This document shows, piece by piece, positions 38,045-49,131 of a stretch of 64,000 bases of DNA. The notes under the pieces are model-generated. The model was not told the origin of the DNA and ran no database searches. It was given only the letters and a program-made list of their open reading frames with translations. This stretch comes from Rotaria sordida (taxonomy: Eukaryota; Rotifera; Eurotatoria; Philodinida; Philodinidae), in NCBI GenBank assembly GCA_905250125.1, contig CAJNOL010000295.1, positions 103,054 through 167,053 on the forward strand, written 5' to 3'. A program made the position numbers and the translations under genes. Position 1 is the stretch's first letter. The number at the start of each line of letters is the position of its first letter.

Positions 38045-41000
38045 AAGGCTCGCTTCGATGTTTTTCAGCTCGACTTGTAATTTCATGAATAACGATCTTC
38101 ATCTTTCATCGATGTAAATCAGCTATACAATCAAGTAAAACAACAAACTATTTATTAAAAGAAAAAAGTTTAGAAAAATTTCTAACAGGAAAAATGGTGT
38201 CATACTCCTTGCTCAGCAGTAGCTTCAAATCGTGTTTGTTGTGCGACACAATAAACAATATAAAAATCTTCTGATTCAAATGGTGCATCATTAATAGTTG
38301 TTAATTGGATTGTTATCTTTAATTTTTGATAATAATTTTTCAATATCTGTACCAGACATAGCACGAAGTTTTTCAGTAGTCGATTTGACTTTAGCTAAGC
38401 ATTTTATATTTACAATCAAATAAATATTGATCAACAAATACATACCATCAGCTTTTTTTTCCTAATATTGGATAATTTGATTCAGCACACATTTCATATA
38501 TGATAAAGTTCACATTCTTGTGATACTATTACTTTTCGTACATTGAAATCCTAAGAAACAAAAATGAACATAAATATTCTAATAGATAAGAACATACTTC
38601 TCGAAAAAAATCTTCTAATGATTGCATATCTTTTTAAATTGATGAATCTTTATGAATAATAACAAATTCTGGTAATGGATATCAAAATCAAATCTCGTTT
38701 CAACAAATCAGAATAAATAATTAACAGAGATTTACTTTAATAGGAACAACTTTGTATTCTCGTACAATTCTACTCAAATCAATAGTTGTTTGTATAGCAG
38801 ATATAGTACGTTTAATATTTATATTTACTTATTAATAATTTTCTAAATAAAAATTTTCTTTTTCTTTTTTTGAAAATTAAAGAAAACAAAAAATGAACTA
38901 ACTATGATTTTGGAATCATTTGAAAATAAAAACTTAAATCTTGTGCAGAAGAAGATGATGATTGAGATATTAATTTTCCTAATACTTGATACATATATTC
39001 AGCAAGAAATATTGTAAATTGTTTCATTAATTTAGCTATTGTTAAAAGAATATAACAAAGAACATTCAATGAAATAACACAATCTTCCAATGTTGTTTCA
39101 TCTTTATTTATTTTTGGAATAAAGAAGATGAAGATTTATGTAGCCTTGAGAAAAAATAATATTTTATGGTTCATTAGAATTCGAAATTAATTGCATGGCT
39201 ATAAAGGCAAAACAAAAAAAAGAAATAGTATTACTTAAAAACGTTTTTTATTTAATGTAACATACCAATTAGTTAACATATCAATGTATTTAATAAAACG
39301 AGATACCATCCGATATAAATGATAAGCTAAAATTTAAACAAAAGTTTATCTTTATTATAAAATCGGTTTTGTCATGTCAAGAAAAATTTATTTATTTATG
39401 GAGAACGATTTAATCCTCATCAAGTATCAACAGTGCTATATATACAGAGAAATATAAATAAAAAATACAAAAATCTTTAAAATATTTCTTTTTTGTTTTT
39501 ATATATTACTTATTATTGTGACATTACTGACTGTCTATTTTCAACTTATTACAACACATAATCAATTGTTAGTTTTATTTAATTCGAATTATAAATGAAG
39601 TTTTCTACATTAACATATTAAATTAGAGGATTATTTTGAAAGGATTTGTTGTAAAAACTAAGATAAATCTTACCATCCATTTCTTGTTTAACAAAATCTA
39701 AACATTTAGCATCATAAATAAAATGAATCTTTTTATCAATTTTTAATTGATCATATGATTGAATAAGAAGATGTTATACATTGTACTAAGGTAAAAATAC
39801 ATTTTTAAAGACTATTACAACCTAAGCAGGCAAAAATTTTGAAAAACGCGTTTAAACGCTCAGTTTTTCAACGTTTTCACGTTCCAAAAGTGACTATTTT
39901 GCATGATAAACGTCGTTTCGTGCGTTTTTTTTAATGAGCGTGAATGGATCACAGTCGTGATTCCTGATTGTGCGTTTAAACGCGTTTTTCCAAATTTTTG
40001 TCTGCTTGGGAAAGACCTTCTTCTTTAAATTTAAACGATTTATCTCGAACAACAGTTCATGTGATTAAATAAAGTCTACAAATAAAAAACAAAAAAACAT
40101 ATTATTTATTTTTTCTATAACTGTAATTTATCTATCGTAATGCATTAGTTCCATAATTTTCAAAGATTTCTTTTGGGTCAGAATAGTTTTTTTTCTTTCT
40201 TTTTAACATTTTTTCTTCATTACTTGTTAAAACAATTCCATCAACAGTTAAATTTCTAAATGATGATTGATCAAATAAAGCCATAAAATAACTAATAATG
40301 TATAAAAAACCATCTACGTCTTTGATCAATACCTTCAACTATGAAATCAGCTGAAAATGTATCTTGAAATGTTCGACATTTTTTAAATGGATAATGTACT
40401 TGTGCATATGGCATGGAACCAGATTCGAATCAACAATAAAATATTTTAGAAACTTGACGTAATAAATCTTTACCTAATCGTGATGGATTTGTGATATTAT
40501 CAACACTAAGCAAAAATTAAGAATTATTATTTAGAAAAAAAACGAAGATTTATTAAATCTAACAATTCTCGATAAATATAATCAACAAAAACACCAGAAC
40601 AATTGTTTTAATTCTTCGATTGAACCAACATAAACAATTTCATGTTCGTCATCATTCATTCATAATGGTATTGGATTATTCCCATAATGATGTCGTGAAA
40701 TAGTCCAATCATGTGTATCACGAAGTCAATTTTCAAAACGTTTTTCTTTAATAAAAAAATCAGGTACCCTGCAAATAGAAATATCTTGAAAAACTTTTTC
40801 TAAGAATATCTTTTTTAATTACCAATATGTTTTACTATTATTAGTTAATTATCAGTCAATCATTCATTCCACTTGAACAAAATCAAAATGGAACAACACG
40901 ATAAACTAATGATGCACCACTTCTACAACAAAATTGATACGAATGATTCTTCAATGATTGATAAACAAGTCTTTTAGCTTATTTTAAATATTTAATAAAA

Positions 41001-41310
41001 GTTTTATCAGTATCTTTAACATTTTATCCTTGAAAATCTTTTATTTCATCAGTAAATCAATATTGAGTATCAATTGGACAAAAAAACAAGTTCTATATCT
41101 TTATTAATTAACACCATTAACAAGAAAAACACCATAATTATCTTCTCCAAAATAATGAAGCTTGATGAACAACACCTGTATCACTATCTTCTGTTACATA
41201 TTCATCAGATAAAACTCAAAAAGCTGTTGACATCTATTCAGCTAAAAATTAAAATCAAATAATTGAAAAATTATTGATTGGATTACATCAATTGATATTA
41301 CGTTCCCAGA
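38045..41310 (-). pseudogene. decayed cytosolic isoleucyl-tRNA synthetase, introns retained, 5'-truncated
   Basis: Many fragments follow eukaryotic IleRS in order on the minus strand. They include the editing-domain part SDEYVTEDSDTGVVHQAS (41200), VKDTDKTFIKYLK (41000), RLVYQSLKNHSYQFC (40950) and a NW...RDTHDWTISRH region (40720). Then come [16 protein letters not shown] (40420), the KMSKR loop as EEKMLKRKKKNYSDP (40190), and KFIDxLTNW-like FIKYIDMLTNW (39300). Anticodon-domain pieces follow: LNVLCYILLTIAKLM (39040), RIVREYKVVPIK (38750) and DFNVRKVIVSQECE (38540). It has many stops and frameshifts (for example TGA at 40432-40434, 40660-40662, 40726-40728 and 40883-40885; TAG at 39786-39788) plus a MITE insertion. 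The Rossmann HIGH region is missing. Retained introns show it was a genomic gene copy rather than a retrocopy. It cannot make a working enzyme. Confidence 0.88.
39821..40010. mobile_element. 190-bp MITE with 39-bp terminal inverted repeats
   Basis: Left end 39821-39859 (CCTAAGCAGGCAAAAATTTT...) and right end 39972-40010 are inverted copies matching at about 36 of 39 positions. Both finish inward with CGCGTTTAAACGC. There is no coding capacity. It interrupts the IleRS pseudogene, apparently within an exon (between FKFKEEGL and VFKNVFLP on the minus strand). No clear target-site duplication is visible. The autonomous partner and superfamily are unknown. Confidence 0.88.
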
Positions 41311-43586
41311 AGAAAAATGATATTTTTCTTGAAAGTGAAAAATAACTGAAAAATGGAAATAACACTTACTTCTACTTCACTTTCTTCTACTGTTGAATTT
41401 TTGAAATTTTTCATCATACACTTATTTTTAATATCGATACACTAATGCTCTTACAACACAGCACTTATATAGATATTGGTTGACGACTGAAAGTTGCCGT
41501 TCATTTAGGAAGAAAAAAAACGACTTATTGACGGTCAATTGTTTTCAATAAGAGAAAATTATTTTTATTCAAACGTTTTTTTTGTCATTGTCTGGTAAAC
41601 GTTCGAGAATGCTCTAGTTTTCTGTGATATGTCATCATAGTTCATCTAATAGTTGTTCTTCTTTTGAAAAGCTTGAAAAATCAAATATGAAGTGAATGGA
41701 AATGGTTATTCTCAACTATTCAGTAGAATTTAAATTGACGTTTGTAAAGAAATAGTGCATTCTATTTCTTCAGGACATACTATTCTTTAATACTCACTGA
41801 CAGTTTCTGCCGAATGATATTCGTAGAGATGACTTATCATTTTTTTATGTAAGATGATTAGGTAAAGTTAGAAAGTGAAACAGGATCCTTGCAGAATTTC
41901 TTCAAGTTCCTGCTCAGATTTATTAATTAACGAAGAATAAGTATAGGAAAATGGTACCCAGCCCTCTACTTCTCTTTAGATTTCATGTTCAACAAGTTTA
42001 TTGTGCGATAAAGAGTTTGAATTTTTTATTAACGAACATTTATGTAAGATCCAGTCAATTATGAGAAACTTTCTGAAGACAAACTTATTCTAAAACCCAG
42101 AACATTTACAAAAATTCACTATTTTATCGATCACATCTGTCAAAAATTCGAAGGAAGAACACTATATGGATCATCAATTAATATCATTACATCTTAGGGT
42201 TTCAGTGTGCATATACATAGAATATCTTCAAGAAACAAAATAACATTGAGAAGTACAACACTTTCCTGTACTTTTATATAGATGTCGTTGAACTAAGACG
42301 CATGAGAGTACACAGAGAGGTTAGATGAAGGAAGTACATCGTGAATATACAAAACATTTCTCATTAACAACCATACTTATATTATAATCGTTAATATTAA
42401 TATCTTACAAATTGCATTTTGATTTCCTGACGAAAATCCAAATCCACGTCGTTGTCTCGTGCTAAATTTGTTAATTTTTAGTAGAATCTTCTATGTACTG
42501 TTTATCAATGATATACCTTATATCTTATCTCGTATATTTTATTTCTCTTCCATTTTCCACGCTGTTTATGACATATTTACAAGATTGATGATAATTTCGA
42601 AACCATGATACGAATAGGAGCACCATCACACAATGCTAGAAATTTGAAATGAACCTGAATTTTACCTAACAATACTTCACTTCGGCTCTGATATTATTAA
42701 ATATAAATATTTTACAATTAAAGTATTTAGATGATGTTGTTGACACTTTTTATTTTAAAGTCATTTTCTTTGCTAATTTTACTGAAAAGCTACGCACGGT
42801 ACTGGAATAGCAAAGCATTTATTATGAAGCTAAGTCGACATATGTTAAAAATGCATTATAATAGTGTTAATCAGAAAAATCAAGAATTAGTTTTTACGAG
42901 AAATAAACCAGCGATATATATGAAGCTGCCAAAAAATTAAAAAAGTTATCAGCATGTCATAGTGTACTAAAATAATCATACCGAGATAACTCTAAATTCA
43001 ACTCATACAACTGCTTATTAACTCAATTGGACAATTGAAAAAATTAACATTATAAATTTTTGCATAGATACCACGGAACCTCATTAAATTATACTATTTT
43101 ATCATTCTTTTGAATTAATTCTGTGTAGTGTTACCACCCAAAACCAGTTGATAATCGTAATCAATTCATGATGTAGCAATAAGCTTAAATTTGATTGGAT
43201 ATTTATTAAAGAAGCATAAGAAAGATATTTTTTTATCTATCACATTATAGAACAATATATATCTAACTTTTCTATTTTCTACAGTCAGAATAAATAGTAA
43301 AATGCTATAAAGTACAATAATGATTTTGAAAAAATCTATTACATGCGACTGTTATATGTGAGTTATTTGATATTAAATGAAGAATTATTTGCCCAAAAAA
43401 GTCCACTGAGTGTCCAGCAAATGCCAACACTTCTTAATACTTTAAGAATAATACTGGTATGGTAAGACACGATAATTTAGTATCCTTTCTCAATAGATCC
43501 AGTCATTTATTTTTCTCACTGATAGTATTAAATTGAGTTTCAATTTTTCCTTCGATTGTACAAAATTAACGTATTCAATATGCAAA
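41311..43586. other. 2.3-kb region with no gene seen
   Basis: Upstream of the truncated IleRS pseudogene. Only short open frames (for example 42731-42940) without domains. A possible further decayed exon ends near 41375 (acidic Ser/Glu codons followed by GTAAGTG on the minus strand), but it could not be assigned. Confidence 0.35.
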
Positions 43587-43765
43587 TCGAGGTAAATGGC
43601 TAAAAAACGTGTTTGGAAATGACGACCAAATAAATGAAAACGCATTCACCATCGTTCGCAATGCCTTCAATAGTGTTTACCTGTGCAGAACATGTTCGTA
43701 TCATTCTTGTCCTCTTTATAGAGGTCATTATCGAATTCGATTGAAAGCCATCAGATATGAAGAGG
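43587..43765 (+). other. exon-like island, identity unknown
   Basis: An open frame of about 60 codons with higher GC than its surroundings, ending at a good donor (GAAGAG|GTATGT). It encodes RGKWLKNVFGNDDQ... with a CRTCSYHSC cysteine cluster. A TAA in the same frame lies a short distance upstream, and no further exons were found. It could be a fragment of a lost gene. Confidence 0.3.
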
Positions 43766-46136
43766 TATGTAATTGTTAAATTTCTGATGTTATTAATTCA
43801 AAATAAAATTTAACCTCAATTACAACGAAAAAACAAATATGCATTTTTTTATTTATTTCATTTTGTAGCTGTATCTCATAATGACTGATGGCAACGAAAA
43901 ATTAAACTAAATAATAATAAATAAATATCATAGTAAATGAAATAATAAATAATTTAACACCATCAAGTCATACAAACATGAACCTATAATAACATCATAA
44001 TCTAATAGTAATAAATTTTGTATTAATAAAAATCTAAAGATATCATATAACTATTTAACTCATCAAAAATAACAAAATTCTTTTCCAATACCAAATAAAC
44101 TAAATGATCAACCACTCAAGTTTTATATTCTGCTATATATCATTAGATTATGATGTTATTATAGGCTAATGTTTGTATTAGTTGGTGATGACTTTAAATT
44201 ATGTATTATTCCATATATTATTACTTATTTTAATGGGTTGTCTACTATCAGTTAATTGTCTTGTTTTTCTAAGTTGAAAATGACCGAATAAGGTCAACAA
44301 ACCCCTTTTTTTCATTAATTGATACATAAAATGAAATAAATTAAAAAACTGCATATTTACTCTTATTAGTTGATACTTAATTTAATCTCAAGATATAGAA
44401 ATTCGTTTTCATACTAAATTTAATATAATGTTTTTTTTATTAGAATTCAATATTTATATAGTATCTCTATATTTCTTAGATATATATATTTAATATTGTC
44501 AATTTTTTAATCTTATAAACAAATATTTTGCCTCATAGAGTAAATAAGTCCTTCGCACTACTACTGTTCAAATTCATTTCTAAGTTTGTGATTATTTTGG
44601 CAAGATATAAATAAGTTCAATTAAATTTAAATAAATCAAAAAGTAAAAAATCTAAAAACAATCCAAATTTGTCTTTACCTGTATATTCTATTCATTTTAA
44701 AAAATATTGATCAAGATCAACAGAACAATACTACATTAACACTATAATGTCTTGTTTTTGTTTTAGTATCCGTCACATAATAAACTATGTAATGTCCTTC
44801 ACTTTATCGTAAGTTTTCATGTATTTTTTCTCTGAATATTCTTACATTTTTAGATTATGGAGGACAGACGTTCATATTTGATCAGATGAGTCTAACTTCA
44901 ACTTATATTATCACACATTTTATCAGTCAGTTATTTACAAAAAAGGAAATAATTGATGATCAACACGAAACATTTAATCAATGAATGAAAATCATTAAAG
45001 GCGACCAATCTGCACCACAGAAAACAACGCTATTTATTTGAATATTGTTCTGAACTACGTTAGCTTTATCTTTTTGTAAAAGTTAAGTGAAAAATATCAG
45101 AAGGCAATAAATATGGATCAATTCAAGAAAGAGTCTGATTGATTTCGTATTCGTATCTGAGCCATTTAGCATGAGCATCAGTGACAATAATGAACACTAT
45201 GAAGAATTTATGAACACGTTTCGATCTAATTATTCGGAATGTATTCTTAAACCATTCTCGTCTATCTGAGATAAGCAAAAGATGAAATGGCACAATCCTG
45301 GAATCTTCAAATTTAAGAATTCTTTGCCATGAAAAATAGCTGAGCAATCTGAAGCATAAGTACAAAATCTTGAACTTTTAAGTACTAATGTGTAATTAAC
45401 ACTAATTAAATTGATTTAATAATGTTACATGAAACTGATAGTTGACTCAAATAAGTTACATAGATGCAAAAGAAAAGAACAGCAATTTATAAATTAATTG
45501 TAAACAGAAGTGCTAGTTACGAATATACAAGCAAATGACGTAGATATACACTATAATTTAAATATTCCATAATAGGTTCAATATTTTTTTGCTCATAACA
45601 ATCTTTTTATTTGATAGCCTTAATAACAAAAAAGATATTTTAATTTTTAACGATATATGCATATCAAAACAAAACAACCCATATTTATAATAATCTAGAG
45701 ATTGCTGAATGATTTCTACCTATTATTTCTTTGATATCTGTTTAACTTATTCCTGTCAAATAGTACTTTTAACAGAGTCAAGCTGTTGTTTTTTTTTATA
45801 AATTTTTTCGACTAATTTTCGTAGTAATCAGTTTTTACTCGTTCAACTTTAATAGATATACGCAGAAATGGTTATAATCTTGGTCGAATCGCATCGAATA
45901 CGAGTGAAGGTTTTCTTATTCGTTTCGATCTCTGTCACATAAACGCTACTATGGGTCAGATCAATATCTTGTATATCAATGGCTTGATTGAGAACGATTG
46001 AATAGAATGTAAGTCACTTTCTTTTTGCTTTGAGTATCGTATCCTTTCGTGCACTCGGTAATGCATTCATTGAAGCGAATCATCATATACTCACAATCGT
46101 TACTTTTCGCTTTCTTTTTACTATTCACTTAAAAAA
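43766..46136. other. gene-poor region upstream of cyclophilin
   Basis: Contains the foldback at 43938-44220. An open stretch at about 45850-45999 (+; STLIDIRRNGYNLGR... to a stop) follows an AG and looks like a terminal exon remnant. A minus-strand open frame lies at 45123-45365. Neither is assignable. Confidence 0.35.
43938..44220. repeat. foldback (inverted repeat), intergenic
   Basis: The core CCTATAATAACATCATAATC (extending to 43983-44006) is repeated as an exact 24-nt reverse complement at 44142-44165. Weaker pairing continues outward over arms of about 70-80 nt (AATAATTTAACACCATCA versus AATTTAAAGTCATCACCA). The loop is about 135 nt. Confidence 0.8.
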
Positions 46137-46843
46137 ATGCAACGACCAAAAACGTTTTTTAAAGTAGCTATTAACGGACAACCACAGGGAGTTATCATTT
46201 TTGAGGTTTGCTTTCTTTGATTTCAATATTAGTCCCATTTTTTTTCTTAATGTTTAGCTTTTTTCCGATATTGTACCAAAAACAGCAGGTAAATAGTTTC
46301 TATTATTCATGTAACAAATGGATCATTAAAATTTTTCTTTTAAGAAAACTTTCGACAATTATGTACGGGTGCACGAGGCTTTGGTTTTCGTGGTTGTCCA
46401 TTTCATCGAATTATTCCTCAATTTATGATTCAAGGTGGTGATTTTGATATACGTGATGGCACAGGAGGTTAATTCATTTTAGAATTGTTTCCTATATTGG
46501 TATCTTTTCAGGTCGAAGTGTTTATGGTGCCAAATTTCCTGATGAAAATTTTGCTTTAAGACACGACGTCCCATTTTTATTATCAATGGCAAATTCAGGC
46601 CCAAATTCAAATGGCTCACAATTTTTTATCACTGTAGCTCCTGCACCATGGTATAGAAAATCAAAATTAACTTCGTTTCTTTTTTTTTTAAATATGATCA
46701 TATTTCGTAGGCTTGATGGTAAACATGTTGTATTCGGGCGTGTTCTGCAAGGTCAAGATATTGTCAAAAAAATGGAAAGTTGTGGTTCACAAGAAGGTAC
46801 ACCACGAGCCAATGTTGTCATAGCGGAATGTGGTCAAGCATAA
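46137..46843 (+). CDS. cyclophilin-type peptidyl-prolyl cis-trans isomerase
   Basis: Five exons, 46137-46205, 46258-46288, 46345-46467, 46512-46650 and 46711-46843, total 495 nt (164 aa plus stop), the normal length of a single-domain cyclophilin A. The active-site residues are in place: Arg and Phe/Met/Gln in [23 protein letters not shown], and the cyclosporin-contact Trp with the catalytic-site His in [12 protein letters not shown]. There is no signal peptide, so it should be cytosolic, assisting protein folding at prolines. The end ...VVIAECGQA is typical. One oddity is a shortened segment, [16 protein letters not shown], where the family usually has about ten extra residues with GYKGS. 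It is the only clearly intact gene in a 19-kb stretch of decayed sequence. Confidence 0.95.
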
Positions 46844-47656
46844 AAGAAAAAAACTGGTTTTATTTATGATAAGAAGGAATAAAATAATTCTTAGGTTAAT
46901 AATAAAAATAAAGAGACAGATACAAGAGAATTTTCATCTATATACTCATAATAGTACAAACATATCAAAGTTGACTTTATGCTGAGATGGAAGCTATAAA
47001 TTCGTTGACTAAATGGAAACCTAATTTTCAATATAGAATATATAACTAATTTCCATTCACTAAATAATTCACATTATCCTTTACGTTTTACTCGAATAGA
47101 TATGACGATCTTCAGATACTGAAACATCATATTCTACAGTTGTAATATGATGAATACATTTATCTGTAGAACTGTGTCCTTGAACTTTTAATCTGCAATT
47201 AATATTAACAAAATTAGTATATGAGCCCATTCCAATTCAAGAAAAATTACAACTGATGAAAACTAATATCAAAATAAAACTTACTAAGAAATCGATCTTA
47301 ATGAATTGTAACTTCTTATTATTCGTGAAATTAATTAGATCTCGATAAGATTAAACAAAGTATAAAAGTATGATGGTTCGTAATAATTCATCCGGAGTTA
47401 TGGCCGTCGACTCAATCGTACAATAACGTATTTTGATCTAGAAGATCTTCACTTGATTTTATTTTGCTCGTCTTAAGAAAGAAAACCTATGAATTTTAAT
47501 CATTTTAAACTTTTTCTAATCTCATTGATATTGACTCTCACTGATAATTCGATATCACAAATTGTAAGACAGTTTCCTTGTTAGAAAAAACAAGAAAAAG
47601 ACTTTAATCAGATTTTCAATCTATTATTTTTTCGTTTGTCCAACTAGTGATCATTA
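46844..47656. other. region between cyclophilin and mariner element
   Basis: A possible terminal exon on the minus strand at 47192-47081 encodes LKVQGHSSTDKCIHH...VSEDRHIYSSKT and a stop, after a TTGCAG acceptor. No upstream exon was found and it matches no family I recognise. It could be a remnant of a gene cut off by the nearby transposon insertion. Confidence 0.3.
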
Positions 47657-48977
47657 CCAGGTGAACCAAAAGTTTTGCGACATTTCAGAAAAATCAATTT
47701 ATTTGAAGAGAAAACAAAGTAATAAAATAATAATATCATGGTTCAAAAGCTACAAGAGAGTACTACTAGAATTAACAATGCTCATCTATAATCAGTTCAC
47801 CATCATGTTTTTCCATTGAATACACTCGTCGAAGGAAAACACCAATTACTTCATGTACGTAAGTTAGATCAACTTTCTTTATCGCTTTTTCGAATTCTCG
47901 ACATAAATCATTGATTGTTTTTACTTTGTTATATGTCGCGTGATTTGAGATGTTATTCCGGATGGAATAATCCAACGGGTTAAGTTCTGGAAAATTAGGC
48001 GGTCATCTTTCTTTCGAGATGAAGAATTTGAAGTTATTTTTTGCACCATTTTTGAACTTTTTGACCGGTATGTGAGCTAGTCCCGTCCTGTCGGAAGACC
48101 CAATTTTGGTGTTCAAATAGTCCATCACCTTCCTTTTTATAAAATGATAACAATTAATCATAATAACTTTGACTATTCAGCCATGCGCCTTTTTGAAAGA
48201 AGTATGGACGTGTGAGTTCATATCAGGTTACAACCAATCCAACCATAATGCACACCGGATATTTTCCATTAGATTTAATCCACCACATTCATTAGCATCA
48301 GATCGATTATCAGCCTATACAACATCGTTTTTGGATTAAAACGACCATTTTTTGTAAATATTTTTTCATCGGTGAACACCATTCTTTCTGATCTACCACG
48401 ACTAATGTGCTTCCTAATCCATTGATAACATGTTTTTCTTATTGGTTTTTGATCTTCTTTTAATTTTTGAACATTAATTGTTCGAAAACATTTTTTATTT
48501 AAATCAAAATTGAGTATACTCGCTTGATGATTGTCTTACTACTTTTGAAGTCTTTAGCCATTGCTCGCATACTTTTTCGACAAATGTTGGAATCAAGCCT
48601 TTTTTTCACCAAATAGATGAGTTTTTTTGTACGTTCAGTTTTTGGTCTTCCTGACTTTGGTTTAGTATCAATTGAATCAGATTATTGATATCGACGTAGT
48701 CAACGATCAATTGTACTTCGATAAACCCTGTTTGCCAGTAATTTAGCAATTTCTGTAGCTTTCTTCCCATTTTTGTAGTGGGAAATAGCCACATCTCGTA
48801 GATCCTGACTCTTAACCATCTCAAAATCAACGCAAAGGAATTTAAAAAATATTTTCCTATCAGAATGATAAAGAACGTCAGTGTCCACTAAAATTATATA
48901 AAATAAACTGGTTATATCAATTAACTAATAGCAAAGAGAGACTTTTCAAAATGTCGCGAAACTTTTGGTCCACTCAG
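47657..48977 (-). mobile_element. Tc1/mariner-superfamily transposon, inactive
   Basis: A 1321-bp element flanked by TA dinucleotides (47655-47656 and 48978-48979), the usual mariner target duplication. The terminal inverted repeats are about 34 bp (CCAGGTGAACCAAAAG... and its inverted partner CTGAGTGGACCAAAAG...). The minus strand carries a decayed transposase. An N-terminal helix-turn-helix has DLRDVAISHYKNGKKATEIA (48830-48740). The second catalytic Asp is in WVFRQDGTSSHT (48090). The third motif is PPNFPELNPLDYSI (47980), where the expected Asp is Glu. Several stops and frameshifts break it, including TGA at 48003-48005 at the Trp position of WPPN. It cannot encode an active transposase. 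Confidence 0.92.
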
Positions 48978-49131
48978 TATATGTGTTATTTGATAACTGA
49001 ACGCAGTAAAACGAACTAATGAAGTGTAACCGACGTACGTTAAGTACATTTTTTTTCTCATTAATGTGAAGATTAAATCGCAAATAAACATATCATCACA
49101 AACAAGAAAGAAAATACAATAATAAACAAAG

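Noticed and set aside
45123-45365. 80-codon minus-strand open frame
   Set aside because: It is somewhat protein-like, but no family, splice partner or start context was found. It may be a relic and is not supportable as a gene.
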